Positions 50,668-59,514 of a DNA stretch of 64,000 nt are shown in pieces. A program made the translations under genes and the position numbers. Source of the DNA: Vulcanimicrobiota bacterium. Its GTDB lineage: Bacteria; Vulcanimicrobiota; Vulcanimicrobiia; Vulcanimicrobiales; Vulcanimicrobiaceae. The stretch is taken from NCBI GenBank assembly GCA_013036105.1, contig JAAXCX010000004.1, positions 1 through 64,000 on the forward strand. The letters run 5' to 3'. The notes under the pieces were generated by a model, which did not search any database, was not told the origin of the DNA, and worked only from the letters and a program-made list of their open reading frames with translations. Position 1 is the stretch's first letter. Every line of letters starts with the position of its first letter.

Positions 50668-51855
50668 ATGTCCAAAGCGATCGAAGAACTGCTCGACGGG
50701 TTCGACCACGTCGAGACGCGCCACGAGCTCGAGGAACGGCTAGCCGGCCCCGAACCGCTCACCGTTAAACTCGGACTCGACCCCACGGCCCCCGATCTGC
50801 ATCTGGGACACGCTGTTGTCTTGCGCAAGCTTCAAGCCTTTGTCGACGCCGGCCAGAAGGTCGTCTTGGTGATCGGCTCGTTTACCGCGCGCATCGGCGA
50901 TCCGTCGGGACGCAACGAATTGCGGCCGCCGCTGACGACGGCCGAGATAACCGCGAACATGAAAACGTATACGGAACAGGCGGGCAAAGTGCTCGACATG
51001 GATCGCGTCCGTCTCGAATACAACTCGACGTGGCTCGACCGGCTAACGTCAGCCGATTTGCTGCGGCTGCTCTCCCAGGTCACCGTCGCGCAGATGATCG
51101 AACGCGAGGATTTTCGCGAACGCTACAAAGCCGGAACGCCCATCGCGCTGCACGAGTTTCTGTATCCGATCGCACAGGCGTACGACAGCATCGCGCTGCA
51201 CGCCGACGTCGAGCTCGGCGGGAACGATCAGCTTTTCAATTTGCTCATGGGACGCCAATATCAGCGCGCGGCCGGGCAGCGTGAACAAGTCTGCATGACC
51301 GTCCCGCTGCTCGAAGGTTTAGACGGCTCCAAGAAGATGTCGAAATCAGCCGGCAATTACGTCGGTTTGACCGAGCCCGCGGAACAGCAGTTCGGAAAAC
51401 TCATGCGGATTCCGGACCAATCGATTCCGCGTTACGCGCGCCTCGCGGCGTTTCGTTCGCAAGAAGAGTGCGACCGGCTTTCCGCGGCGCTCGCCGGCGG
51501 TAAAGCGCACCCGATGCAAGAGAAGAAACAGATTGCCCAAGAGGTGGTGGCGCTCTATCACGGCGCGGCGGCGGCCAACGCTGCCCGGGAGTATTTCGAA
51601 CGGACCGTTCAGCAGCGCGAGCTGCCGGCGGGAGACGTACCCGAGATGAAACTCGGCGATGCGCGCCGCGTGACCGACGTGCTCGTTGCCTCGGGGCTGG
51701 CTGAAAGCAAACGCGCGGCGGAGCGTCTGGTTGCGGGTAAGGGTGTCCGGATCGATGGTATACTCGTCGAGGACCCGAAGGCGCCGTGGCCGGCGGGCGG
51801 CCCGGTGACGCTCTCGGTCGGCGCGCGAAAATTTGTCAGGGTCCTGCCTAACTGA
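50668..51855 (+). CDS. tyrS: Tyrosyl-tRNA synthetase
   Basis: A 395-residue class I synthetase. The HIGH motif is HLGHAVVLRKL, the KMSKS loop is GSKKMSKSAGNYVG, and FLYPIAQAYDSIAL with ADVELGGNDQLFN form the tyrosine pocket. A C-terminal S4 RNA-binding domain (SGLAESKRAAERLVAGKGV) is present. KMSKS rather than KFGKS places it in the TyrZ-like branch. It starts 3 bases after mutS2. Confidence 0.96.
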   Translation: MSKAIEELLDGFDHVETRHELEERLAGPEPLTVKLGLDPTAPDLHLGHAVVLRKLQAFVDAGQKVVLVIGSFTARIGDPSGRNELRPPLTTAEITANMKTYTEQAGKVLDMDRVRLEYNSTWLDRLTSADLLRLLSQVTVAQMIEREDFRERYKAGTPIALHEFLYPIAQAYDSIALHADVELGGNDQLFNLLMGRQYQRAAGQREQVCMTVPLLEGLDGSKKMSKSAGNYVGLTEPAEQQFGKLMRIPDQSIPRYARLAAFRSQEECDRLSAALAGGKAHPMQEKKQIAQEVVALYHGAAAANAAREYFERTVQQRELPAGDVPEMKLGDARRVTDVLVASGLAESKRAAERLVAGKGVRIDGILVEDPKAPWPAGGPVTLSVGARKFVRVLPN

Positions 51856-51856
51856 T

Positions 51857-52039
51857 ATGAAGAAATTTATCTGCAAGCGCTGCAAGCGCGAATACGCCTA
51901 TCCGGAATCGGGCGGCCCGCCGATCAAGTGCGAGTGCGGCTGGTGGTACGAAAACGTGCGCGGAAGAATTCGTGAGGCATTTTGGGAGCGGATCGATCCC
52001 TATCGCGACCCGCCGCCTACGCTTTTCTCAAAAGGCTAA
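51857..52039 (+). CDS. Small zinc-ribbon protein
   Basis: A 60-residue protein beginning MKKFICKRCKREYAYPES, then PIKCECGWWYENVRGRI; the two CxxC/CxC knuckles suggest a single zinc ribbon. It ends in a basic, Pro-rich tail. The ATG lies 1 base after the tyrS stop and the 3' end overlaps the convergent hslO by 23 bases. No family name recognised; a role with nucleic acid is only a guess from the fold. Confidence 0.65.
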   Translation: MKKFICKRCKREYAYPESGGPPIKCECGWWYENVRGRIREAFWERIDPYRDPPPTLFSKG

Positions 52040-52907
52040 CGAGCTGGGCGAGCTCGTCCGAACTGAAAACGTAAACGCTCTTACAGAATTCGCACGTCGC
52101 GTCGGTGCGCGGTCGCTCCCGCGACATCTTGAGCAGCTCGTCCGCGCCCAGTCCCGCCAGCGCGGTTTCAACGCGTTCGCGCGTGCACAGGCAGGCGAAG
52201 CCGACTTCGATGACGCGCTCGGATCGCACGGCCGTCTCGCCGGCAAACCGTTTTATCAACTCGTGCGCGGCCGCTCCGTTCGAAATCAGCGTGGTGATCG
52301 GCGGAAGCTCCAGCGCGCGCCGTTCGAGCATCGCGATCGCTTTCTCGTCGGCGTCCGGTAAGACTTGAGCGATCACGCCGCCGGCGGCTACTACCCCCGA
52401 TGGGTCGGCCAGTACGCCGAGCGCAACCGCGCTGGGAATCTGTTCCGACTTCAAAAGATAGAACGCGAGATCTTCGGCGATCTCGCCGCTTTGGAGCGGA
52501 ACCACACCCATGTAAGGCTGCCCCTCTTCATAAGCTTTGGTGACGTGCAGCGTTCCCGAACCGATCGCGCCGGCAACGTCGAACTTCCCGGCCGCATTGA
52601 GCGGAAGATCCGCGTGCGGCGATTTGACATAGGCGCGCGCTCCGATCCGGCCCGAAGCGGTCAGCCACGCCTCGGCGGCAACCCGCTGCAGAGGACCGTC
52701 GCCGGCCAGTTGCAGCGATATCCGCAGCGTATCTTTTAATCCGGCGCCCAAAAGCGCGGCGCCCGTGACAAGACGCCCTGCGGCGGCCGTCGCCGTGGGG
52801 CTCAAGCCGTGGCGGCGCTGGGTTTCGCGGACCAGCCCGGTGGTGACCGCAGCGGTTATGGCAAACCCGGCTTCGGGTGCTGAGGCGGTGACGATCGCAT
52901 CGCGCAT
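52017..52907 (-). CDS. hslO: Redox-regulated chaperone Hsp33
   Basis: About 296 residues from ATG 52907 (MRDAIVTASAPEAGFAI). The chaperone core has TAAGRLVTGAALLGAGLK, LPLNAAGKFDVAGAIGSGTL and SGEIAEDLAFYLLKSEQIPS. The redox switch is complete: GFACLCTRERVETAL gives CxC and ATCEFCKSVYVF gives CxxC, the zinc ligands released on oxidation. It holds unfolded proteins in oxidative stress. A longer frame upstream adds a non-homologous basic tail overlapping aroQ and is not used. It diverges from aroQ, 57 bases apart. Confidence 0.95.
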   Translation of the reverse strand: MRDAIVTASAPEAGFAITAAVTTGLVRETQRRHGLSPTATAAAGRLVTGAALLGAGLKDTLRISLQLAGDGPLQRVAAEAWLTASGRIGARAYVKSPHADLPLNAAGKFDVAGAIGSGTLHVTKAYEEGQPYMGVVPLQSGEIAEDLAFYLLKSEQIPSAVALGVLADPSGVVAAGGVIAQVLPDADEKAIAMLERRALELPPITTLISNGAAAHELIKRFAGETAVRSERVIEVGFACLCTRERVETALAGLGADELLKMSRERPRTDATCEFCKSVYVFSSDELAQLVSLLRKA

Positions 52908-52964
52908 GATCCGGGCCGCACTTGCCCCGAGGTTCGCTTTCTTTCCTCCCCGAAAGCGCCGCCA

Positions 52965-53393
52965 ATGCGAGTCCTGGTGATCCACGGGCCAAATCTGAAT
53001 CTGCTAGGCGAGCGGGAACCCGGCGTCTACGGTACGCAGACGCTTGCGCAAATCGATGCGCGCATCGCGCAGCTCGCCAAAGATTTGCAGATCGACGTGC
53101 GCAGCGTGCAGCATAATTCGGAGGGCGCGATCGTTGACGAGCTGCATGGCGCGCGCGGCGCCTACGATTGCGTGATCGTCAATCCCGGCGCGTATACGCA
53201 TTATGCGTTCGCGATCGCGGATGCGATTTCGGCGATCGGCATTCCGGTCATCGAGGTGCACGTGTCGAACATTTTCGCGCGCGAAGAGTTTCGCCGCAAA
53301 AGCGTCGTGGCGCCCGTCTGCGCGGGGACGATCGGTGGTTTCGGCGTTGATTCCTATCTGCTCGCGCTGCGCGCTGCGGCCCATAAAATATGA
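52965..53393 (+). CDS. aroQ: 3-dehydroquinate dehydratase, type II
   Basis: A 142-residue type II dehydroquinase. It begins VLVIHGPNLNLLGEREPGVYG, with the catalytic Tyr in VYGTQTLAQID, then VRSVQHNSEGAIVDELH, VNPGAYTHYAFAIADAI, IEVHVSNIFAREEFR and APVCAGTIGGFG. It dehydrates 3-dehydroquinate in the shikimate pathway, linking it functionally to the DAHP synthase earlier in the window. Confidence 0.97.
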   Translation: MRVLVIHGPNLNLLGEREPGVYGTQTLAQIDARIAQLAKDLQIDVRSVQHNSEGAIVDELHGARGAYDCVIVNPGAYTHYAFAIADAISAIGIPVIEVHVSNIFAREEFRRKSVVAPVCAGTIGGFGVDSYLLALRAAAHKI

Positions 53394-53498
53394 GTTTTTC
53401 GCTGAACGCGCGGAAGGAGGCCGCTGAGTCCCTCCGTATAACAATCCAGGCGGCAGGGCCCATCATCGCACTAATGCCGCATAAGGAGACTTGAGAAC

Positions 53499-53822
53499 TT
53501 GACGAAAGCCGAAATCGTAGATTCCGTTGCCAGCGAGTCCGAACTCTCGAAACGCCAAGCGACGGAAATAGTCGACTTGATCATCGAAGAGATCACGTCG
53601 GCGCTGCAAAAGGGTGATGAAGTCGCTCTCACGCCGTTCGGAAGATTCAAGGTGCGTGCCCGGAAAGCGCGCGAGGGGCGCAACCCGAAGACGGGCGCCA
53701 AGATTAAGATTCCGGCGCGCAAAGTCCCGGCGTTCGTCGCCGGAAAGGCGCTGAAAGATGCCGTCGCCGGCGGGCGCGGCGGTTCGAAAAAGACGGCAGC
53801 GAAGAAAAAACGCAGGCGCTGA
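53499..53822 (+). CDS. HU-family DNA-binding protein with basic tail
   Basis: A 107-residue histone-like protein. The dimer core is TKAEIVDSVASESELSKRQ to VALTPFGRFKVRARKAREGR, followed by the DNA arm region NPKTGAKIKIPARKVPAFVAG. After the normal HU end a short Lys/Ala/Arg tail (KKTAAKKKRRR) is added, as in some actinobacterial and chlamydial histone-like proteins. It bends and compacts DNA. The start is TTG 53499 with GGAG 10 bases upstream; TATAAC at 53437 is a possible -10 element. Confidence 0.95.
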   Translation: MTKAEIVDSVASESELSKRQATEIVDLIIEEITSALQKGDEVALTPFGRFKVRARKAREGRNPKTGAKIKIPARKVPAFVAGKALKDAVAGGRGGSKKTAAKKKRRR

Positions 53823-53950
53823 GCCCTCCGGATTCGCGGCCGGGCACGCTTCGCGGCAACCGCTAACGTGCTCGCCCTCGCGATCCGGCACAATCTTCGC
53901 CAACCCGCAGGGAGACGGTCCCCACTCCCACCAATCCTGAAATCGGCAGT

Positions 53951-54025
53951 CGGGCTGTAGCGAAGCTTGGTTATCGCGCCTGACTGGGGGTCAGGAGGCC
54001 CCGGGTTCAAATCCCGGCAGCCCGA
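53951..54025 (+). tRNA. tRNA-Pro (GGG)
   Basis: A full cloverleaf can be drawn: acceptor CGGGCTG with CAGCCCG, D-arm GCGA/TCGC, anticodon stem CCTGA/TCAGG with loop CTGGGGG (anticodon GGG), and T-arm CCGGG-TTCAAAT-CCCGG. Discriminator A at 54025; CCA is not encoded. It reads CCC and CCT proline codons. Confidence 0.96.
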
Positions 54026-54030
54026 AAGTT

Positions 54031-54060
54031 AAAAGCCTCGATTATTTCGAGGCTTTTTAT
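54031..54060 (+). terminator. Intrinsic terminator after tRNA-Pro
   Basis: AAAAGCCTCGA (54031-54041) pairs perfectly with TCGAGGCTTTT (54047-54057) around a TTATT loop, followed by a further T. It lies 6 bases after the tRNA and works best as a terminator for the tRNA transcript. Confidence 0.88.
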
Positions 54061-54202
54061 CACCGTGCCATGCATATCGCGAAACCGGTCGCGGAGAAGC
54101 AGGAAGATTTGCAGGAGCGAATCGGAATGGACATGAGATCGGTGGTTCAACCTTCGGATTGACCTGAATGTTAGGACGGCGCGTCGTTGAACCAGCACAT
54201 CG

Positions 54203-54646
54203 GTGGAACCACTCTTTACGCCGCCGCCGGTTGAAGCAACTCTCTTTACCGACGGCGGTTCGCGCGGCAATCCGGGACCGGCAGCGTCGGGCGCCGTGCT
54301 CGTCGGACTCGACGGGCAGATATTGCACGAGGTCGGGCACTTTCTGGGCGTCGCGACCAATAACGTCGCCGAGTGGACCGCCGTGCAGATTGGATTGGAA
54401 GCCGCCCTGGAGCACGGCCTGAGCAGCCTGTCGGTGCGCATGGACAGCGAACTCGTCGTGCGGCAGCTTTCCGGCGAGTACCGCGTCAAGCATCCGGACC
54501 TTCAGCCGCTCCATAGCCGCGTGAAGAGCCTGCTGCGAAAATTTTCGCACGTCGACATCGCGCACGTCCGTCGCAATGATAACAAGCTGGCGGACGCCGT
54601 CGTCAACCGCGTGCTCGACCAGGAGGCCTCGCAGCCCGGTCCGTAA
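54203..54646 (+). CDS. rnhA: Ribonuclease HI family protein
   Basis: A 147-residue RNase H fold. Catalytic acids: Asp in LFTDGGSRGNPGPA, Glu in NVAEWTAVQIGLEAAL, Asp in VRMDSELVVRQL and Asp in NKLADAVVNRVL. It removes RNA from RNA/DNA hybrids. The N-terminal 12 residues are an extra Pro-rich start from GTG 54203. A hypothetical membrane protein gene follows after 8 bases. Confidence 0.93.
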   Translation: MEPLFTPPPVEATLFTDGGSRGNPGPAASGAVLVGLDGQILHEVGHFLGVATNNVAEWTAVQIGLEAALEHGLSSLSVRMDSELVVRQLSGEYRVKHPDLQPLHSRVKSLLRKFSHVDIAHVRRNDNKLADAVVNRVLDQEASQPGP

Positions 54647-54654
54647 CTCGGCAC

Positions 54655-55302
54655 ATGCGCCGACCTTGGCTGCCTACCGCGCTCTTCGTTTTTGCGATTG
54701 TGTTTCTGCTGGCCGGATTTCTGATCAAGTGGCCTGATTTCCAGAACAAACCGCAAGTTGACAAAGTGCTCCAGGCGCCGACGGTCCTAGAGTTGCGGCT
54801 CACGATCGCCTATGCCAATCCGCCGATTTACCAAGAACAGTACGTCATCCGGAACAACAACGGCCTCTCGACCGCGCAGTACAAAATCTCAGGCTACTCG
54901 GGGAAAGTCGTCACCATCACGATGCCGCCGGCCAAGCGCTACGACATGACCTTTTTCTTTGACGACGTCGTCCAAGACGGAATTTGGCAGTTGACGAACC
55001 GGCCTCCGCGCGGGAACACGGACGTCCGCTACACACTGTACGTGCACGAGATGGTCAACCACAAGCAAGGCTCGCGCACGATAACGTTCACGGATCCTCA
55101 CTACTGGGCAGTTACGGCCGGGCGCCAATTCGAGATCCACATGAGCCCTAACAGTCCGACGCCGGATTTACTGAAACTCAAGAGCACCGCCCTGGCGGAC
55201 CCGCGTTTCGAGAAAATCGTGCGCGCGTTTCGTTCATTCGGCCCGGCTTCGTTTCGCCAGAAGATTCTCCAAGCGCAACGGCTGGTTAACACGTCGCATT
55301 GA
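54655..55302 (+). CDS. Membrane-anchored unknown protein
   Basis: A 215-residue protein with one N-terminal membrane helix (TALFVFAIVFLLAGFLI) and the rest outside. The exported part is beta-rich: VLELRLTIAYANPPIYQEQY, KYKISGYSGKVVTIT-like strands and a DMTFFFDDVVQDGIW segment, with a VNHKQGSRTITFTDP turn. A C-terminal helix FRQKILQAQRLV closes it. No family recognised. Its TGA overlaps the TTG of the polysaccharide deacetylase, which suggests a shared role at the cell wall. Confidence 0.7.
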   Translation: MRRPWLPTALFVFAIVFLLAGFLIKWPDFQNKPQVDKVLQAPTVLELRLTIAYANPPIYQEQYVIRNNNGLSTAQYKISGYSGKVVTITMPPAKRYDMTFFFDDVVQDGIWQLTNRPPRGNTDVRYTLYVHEMVNHKQGSRTITFTDPHYWAVTAGRQFEIHMSPNSPTPDLLKLKSTALADPRFEKIVRAFRSFGPASFRQKILQAQRLVNTSH

Positions 55303-56075
55303 TCGCCCTTCGAGTCGCCATCGTTGCGGCCGTGCTTGCCGCTGTGGCCTTCCTGGCTTACGAGCACTTCGAGCAGCCTGCCAATCAGATGTTCGGCCGC
55401 ACGGTGACGCGCGGGCCTTCGAACGAGCGCGTGATCGCCCTCACCTACGACGACGGCCCCAATCCGCCGTATACCGGCCGTATTCTCGACGTGCTCGAGC
55501 GCGAGCGCGTACATGCGACGTTTTTCGTGGTCGGGCGGGCAGTACAGGCGTATCCGCAAGTCGTGCGGCGCGAAGTTCGCGACGGCGACGCAATCGGCAA
55601 CCATAGCTGGGACCACAGTCACCTGATCGTCTATCCGCCCTCCGCGGTGGCAACTTCGATCCAGCGTACCGACGCCGCGATTGCGGCGGCCGCGCGAATT
55701 CATACGCGGCTCTTTCGTCCCCCTTTCGGGGCGCGCGACTGGATCGTGATGCGGACGGCGCAACGCCTGGGCTACACGGTGGTCATGTGGTCGGAGCCGT
55801 TGCCGCGGGATTGGGAGTATCCGTCGGCCGCTCAGATCGCGCAGCGCGTCTTGCGCGTGGCCGGCGACGGTTCGATCGTCGTGCTGCACGACGGCAATCG
55901 GGGGCAGCTCTGCGCGCAGCGGAATCTGAATCCTCACGTCTGCGACCGCAGCGCCGACATTGCCGCGACGCGTCTGGTGATTGAGGAGCTGAAGAAGCGC
56001 GGCTACCGTTTCGTGACGATTCCTGAGTTAATCTCGGGAAGAGCTATGCATAAAGCCGCCCGCGCAACTCGATAA
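55299..56075 (+). CDS. Polysaccharide deacetylase (NodB homology, CE4)
   Basis: A 258-residue enzyme anchored or exported by an N-terminal hydrophobic segment (VAIVAAVLAAVAFLAY). The NodB domain has VIALTYDDGPNPPYTGRIL (Asp-Asp metal and catalytic pair), ATFFVVGRAVQAYP, IGNHSWDHSHL (His-x3-His metal site), RLFRPPFGARDW and IVVLHDGN. It removes acetyl groups from peptidoglycan or another polysaccharide. The TTG start overlaps the previous stop. The 3' end overlaps the convergent DUF3465 gene by 32 bases. Confidence 0.93.
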   Translation: MIALRVAIVAAVLAAVAFLAYEHFEQPANQMFGRTVTRGPSNERVIALTYDDGPNPPYTGRILDVLERERVHATFFVVGRAVQAYPQVVRREVRDGDAIGNHSWDHSHLIVYPPSAVATSIQRTDAAIAAAARIHTRLFRPPFGARDWIVMRTAQRLGYTVVMWSEPLPRDWEYPSAAQIAQRVLRVAGDGSIVVLHDGNRGQLCAQRNLNPHVCDRSADIAATRLVIEELKKRGYRFVTIPELISGRAMHKAARATR

Positions 56076-56337
56076 AGCCGGCCACATGCCGCCCCTGCGG
56101 ATCGTGGTGAGTCCAATGCACGATCGGGATGCGCCCGGGATCGTGCACCATTTCGCCGCGCACCTGGACGCGGTCGCCGGGCTGCACGGGAACGCGCGGA
56201 GCGATACCGGTGTTGTCGATGATTTGCACCGGCCCGTCGGGTGTCCGGACGCCGAAGGTCTCGTGCTCGCATTTCGTGCGCGTCCCGAAAAAATACCGGG
56301 GCGGACTGGTTACCGTCCCGGAGAACGTGACTTCCAT
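56044..56337 (-). CDS. DUF3465 domain protein
   Basis: A 97-residue protein matching DUF3465 across its length: an initial VTFSGTVTSPP strand, KCEHETFGVRT, IDNTGIAPRVPVQPGDRVQV and VHWTHHDPQGRHVAGFIEL, the most conserved block of the family. It looks like a small OB-type beta barrel; the His cluster could bind metal (inference). There is no signal peptide. Function unestablished. Confidence 0.8.
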   Translation of the reverse strand: MEVTFSGTVTSPPRYFFGTRTKCEHETFGVRTPDGPVQIIDNTGIAPRVPVQPGDRVQVRGEMVHDPGRIPIVHWTHHDPQGRHVAGFIELRGRLYA

Positions 56338-56421
56338 AGGCCCTCCGCGCTTCCATCACGACGAGCGCATGCTTAAACAACATGAGCCGGGCCGAAAACT
56401 GGTAAAATCCTCTCAGAAGAG

Positions 56422-56994
56422 ATGCATACGATCGAAACGCCACGCCTCCGGCTGGTTCCCGTGACGTCCCGGAACGCGGGCACGCTGTGGGAACTGCTCC
56501 AGCAGCCGGATCTGCGTACGTATCAAGATCTGCCGGCGGCCGGGCGCAAAGCGTTCGGCCAAATGGTGGCGGCGCGTCCGACCCAGCTCCGCGCCGGATC
56601 GACCGGGCGCTTCGAATGGCTCGTGCAGTTCGCGAACTCCTCGGGATACTTGGGCTGGGTCTCGCTGCGCATCTCCGATCGAAAAGAAACCGCCGGCGAG
56701 ATTGGCTACAGCATCTTGCGCGAACATCGGGGAAAAGGCGTGGCAACCGAAGCGGTGCGCGCGCTGCTCACGCAAGCTTTCGACACCGCCGGCGTCGCCC
56801 GCGTCCAAGCCTTCTGCGTTCCGGCAAATGAACCGTCGCGGCGCCTACTGCGGCGCTTGAAATTTCACGCCGATGGCGTGCTGCCGCACGGAGCCACGAT
56901 CAGCGGACGCCCCGTTGACGTGCTGGTGCACAAATTGGACCGCGACGTGTGGCTTCAGTCAGGAAAAACGATCGAGACACCGGCTTCGGCATAG
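56422..56994 (+). CDS. GNAT acetyltransferase, RimJ/RimL-like
   Basis: A 190-residue GNAT protein. It starts IETPRLRLVPVTSRNA, as RimJ/RimL proteins do, has WVSLRISDRKETAGEIGYSI, the acetyl-CoA loop REHRGKGVATEAVRALL and VARVQAFCVPANEPSRRLLRR. It may acetylate a protein N-terminus or small amine; the substrate is unknown. AGAAGAG lies directly before the ATG, and TAAAAT at 56403 could be its -10 element. Its 3' end overlaps the convergent Nudix gene by 40 bases. Confidence 0.9.
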   Translation: MHTIETPRLRLVPVTSRNAGTLWELLQQPDLRTYQDLPAAGRKAFGQMVAARPTQLRAGSTGRFEWLVQFANSSGYLGWVSLRISDRKETAGEIGYSILREHRGKGVATEAVRALLTQAFDTAGVARVQAFCVPANEPSRRLLRRLKFHADGVLPHGATISGRPVDVLVHKLDRDVWLQSGKTIETPASA

Positions 56995-57407
56995 CCGGCG
57001 TAACGAATTCCCTTATCGAGATAGGCCAGGAGCGGATCGCGAACGACGGCGATGGCCAGCCGTTTGGAGAGTTCCTCGGCGGGCACCCATTCTGCCGATA
57101 CGACGTGATCGCGGCCGTGCGCGGGAACGGCCGGCGTGCCGGCAGCCTCTACCGCAAACGTGACGTTGGTGATCTGCGTCTGGGCGTCGTAGGACTCGCT
57201 CACGTAACAGAGCTCTCGTATGCTGCCCAGCAACCCGGTCTCTTCCCGCAGTTCGCGCACCGCGGTTTCGGTCAGCAGCTCGCCGGCCATCTGCCGTCCT
57301 CCAGGCAAGTTCCACAGCGGCTCGGCATGATTGGGATACTTTGAGGCGACCAGTAAAACGTCGCTGCCGCGCCGCACGAGCGCGGTCGCTAAGTGGATAC
57401 GCGTCAT
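56955..57407 (-). CDS. Nudix hydrolase
   Basis: A 150-residue protein with a complete Nudix box: GGRQMAGELLTETAVRELREETGL fits Gx5Ex7REUxEExGU. The preceding WNLPGG and the VTFAVEAAGTP strand are as expected. It hydrolyses a nucleoside diphosphate linked to another group; the substrate is not readable. Start ATG 57407 overlaps the stop of the glycosyltransferase gene upstream on this strand. Confidence 0.94.
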   Translation of the reverse strand: MTRIHLATALVRRGSDVLLVASKYPNHAEPLWNLPGGRQMAGELLTETAVRELREETGLLGSIRELCYVSESYDAQTQITNVTFAVEAAGTPAVPAHGRDHVVSAEWVPAEELSKRLAIAVVRDPLLAYLDKGIRYAGYAEAGVSIVFPD

Positions 57408-58444
57408 CTCGCGGCGGTCTCGAGCACCGCCAGCGTTTTCTCAGCGGTTCTGCGCCACGGCATTTCGCGTACACGCGCGTAGCCTCGCTCGCGCATTGCC
57501 TGCGCGAGCGTTTCGTCGCCGGTCACGCGCCGCAACGCGTGCGCTAACGCCTGGGCGTCGGCCGGCGGGACGTAGACCGGTGCGTCACCGCCCGCCTCCG
57601 GAATGCCCGCTGCCGACGACGCAATGACGGGGGCACCGTAGTTCATCGCCTCCAAGACCGGCAAGCCGAAGCCCTCATAGTGTGACGGATAGACTGAGAC
57701 CGCACACGCGCGATAGAGCGCTGCAAGCGTGGGATCGTCAACGTGACCGAGCGCGTGAAGCCGGCAGCGCGCGCGTTCGAGCAGCGCGCGAGAACGCGCC
57801 GTCGATGTTCCGGCAACGACCAGCGGTATGTTCACGCCGGCGTCGTGCAAAAGCGTGAGGGCTTCGATCAGCGTGTCGAGCCCTTTTCGCGGATCGTTTT
57901 CGCCGACGAAAAGAGCGAACCGGCCAAACGCGCAGACGTCGAGCGGCACCGGTTGCACCGGCAGCGGCGCGCCTATGCCGAGCGGAATCGCCGCGATCCG
58001 CGAGGGCTCGAGCTGCAGTTCGCGTACGAGCTCCGTTCTTGAAAATTCCGAATCGGTGATGAGCGCGGCACATCGGCGCGCCGCGCGGCGGAACGATGCG
58101 CGATCGGCTTCGGTATATTCGGGCCGCACGAACGTGGAAGCGTCGTGCAGCGTCGCAACCGACGGAAGCGAAAATCCGTCCCAGCTCGGGCCGTTAAACG
58201 GAAACCACAGAACGTCGAGATTGCTGCGGCCGTGCAACCGGCGCGAACGGACCGGATAGTCGCCGCCCGCTTCGGCGCGGTAGCGGGCGCCGGCGGTCCA
58301 CGTATGCCACTCCGGCACGATGAGCGTCACGCTGATGCGATCGGCAAAAGCGCTGCGCCATTGGCCTAAGAGCGCGCGCACGTACCTGCCGATTCCCCGA
58401 TGATCGCCCGTCAGGTTCCAGGCATCCACACCCGCCGCAATCAT
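57404..58444 (-). CDS. Glycosyltransferase family 4
   Basis: About 346 residues from ATG 58444 (MIAAGVDAWNLTGDHRGIG). An alternative ATG at 58489 has GGAG seven bases upstream and adds 15 residues. The GT4/GT-B fold is clear: GDHRGIGRYVRALL at the acceptor side, ATLHDASTFVRPEY, LFVGENDPRKGLDTLI and YEGFGLPVLEAMNYGAPVIAS with the sugar-nucleotide Glu pair. It transfers a sugar to a surface glycan. The opposite-strand GT4 gene starts only 11-56 bases away and is a relative ([16 protein letters not shown]), so the pair likely arose by duplication. Confidence 0.92.
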   Translation of the reverse strand: MIAAGVDAWNLTGDHRGIGRYVRALLGQWRSAFADRISVTLIVPEWHTWTAGARYRAEAGGDYPVRSRRLHGRSNLDVLWFPFNGPSWDGFSLPSVATLHDASTFVRPEYTEADRASFRRAARRCAALITDSEFSRTELVRELQLEPSRIAAIPLGIGAPLPVQPVPLDVCAFGRFALFVGENDPRKGLDTLIEALTLLHDAGVNIPLVVAGTSTARSRALLERARCRLHALGHVDDPTLAALYRACAVSVYPSHYEGFGLPVLEAMNYGAPVIASSAAGIPEAGGDAPVYVPPADAQALAHALRRVTGDETLAQAMRERGYARVREMPWRRTAEKTLAVLETAAR

Positions 58445-58500
58445 TCTCCAAGGCGCGTTCGGTACAGGGCGGCGGGGCTCATTGGGCATACTCCAACTCC

Positions 58501-59514
58501 GTGCACGTCGCGGTCGATGCTCATAATCTGCTGACGGACCGGCGCGGCATCGGCGTCTATTTGCGCGCCATTCTGCGGCGCATGCTTGCCGGCGGCGAGT
58601 GCACGGTGACGCTGCTGGTGCGCCACCCGCTGCCCGGATTGAAAAAGCGCGCCCTGGCCGCCGAACTCGGCTCGGAGGATTTCGCAGTCGCTTCGCGCGT
58701 TCCGCGGGGGGCAACGGTCGCGTGGCATCCGTGGAACGGAACGTTTTTTCGCGGCTGCCGCCGCAACGTCGTGACGATGCACGACGTGGCTCCCTTTGTG
58801 TATCCCGCGACCGATCCGGAAAAGCGGAGATCGCAGCAGGCGCCCTTTGTCACCTCCGCCCGCACGGCCGACCGCATCATCGCCGACTCGCATTTTTCGA
58901 AGAGCGGTATCGAGAGTTACCTCGGTGTCGAGCCGGAACGAGTCGTCGTTGTGCCGCTGGCCGCGGACGAACGCTTCACGCCCGGAGAGCCGGGAGAACT
59001 TCCCCCAGCGCTGCGCGATCGACCGTACGTGCTGTACGTCGGAACCCTCGAGGAACGCAAGAACGTCGCAACGCTGATTGCGGCATGGCGCAACGCGTTG
59101 GCCCCGCAAGGCGTCGCGCTCGCCATCGTGAGCGGCGACGATCTTCCCGAGGGCGTGGTCGCGCTGCGCGATCTGAGCGCCGAACGCTTTCGCGACGTCT
59201 ACCGCGGCGCGCTGTGTTTGGCATTTCCCACATTGTATGAGGGGTTCGGATTGCCGGCGCTCGAGGCGATGGCGTGCGGCGCGCCCGCCGCGGTTTCACG
59301 CGCCGCATCTCTGCCGGAAGTTTGCGGCGGAGCCGCGCTCTACGTGGACGACCCGCGCAGCATCGCTGCATGGGAGGCGGCGCTCCTGGAGATCGCCTCC
59401 TCGGAAGAACTGCGCGCGGACCTGTCGCGGCGTGGTTTGGAGCAAGCGGCGAAGTTTTCGTGGGACGCGACCGCGCGTGCGACGCTCGACGTGCTGGCGC
59501 AAACCGGAGCATGA
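58501..59514 (+). CDS. Glycosyltransferase family 4
   Basis: A 337-residue GT-B enzyme starting GTG. Motifs: [65 protein letters not shown] and [21 protein letters not shown] with the nucleotide-sugar site. The product is probably part of a capsule or lipopolysaccharide made with the two neighbouring transferases. CATACT at 58487 lies 8 bases before the GTG, a possible leaderless -10, but no -35 is visible. ATGA overlap with the next gene. Confidence 0.92.
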   Translation: MHVAVDAHNLLTDRRGIGVYLRAILRRMLAGGECTVTLLVRHPLPGLKKRALAAELGSEDFAVASRVPRGATVAWHPWNGTFFRGCRRNVVTMHDVAPFVYPATDPEKRRSQQAPFVTSARTADRIIADSHFSKSGIESYLGVEPERVVVVPLAADERFTPGEPGELPPALRDRPYVLYVGTLEERKNVATLIAAWRNALAPQGVALAIVSGDDLPEGVVALRDLSAERFRDVYRGALCLAFPTLYEGFGLPALEAMACGAPAAVSRAASLPEVCGGAALYVDDPRSIAAWEAALLEIASSEELRADLSRRGLEQAAKFSWDATARATLDVLAQTGA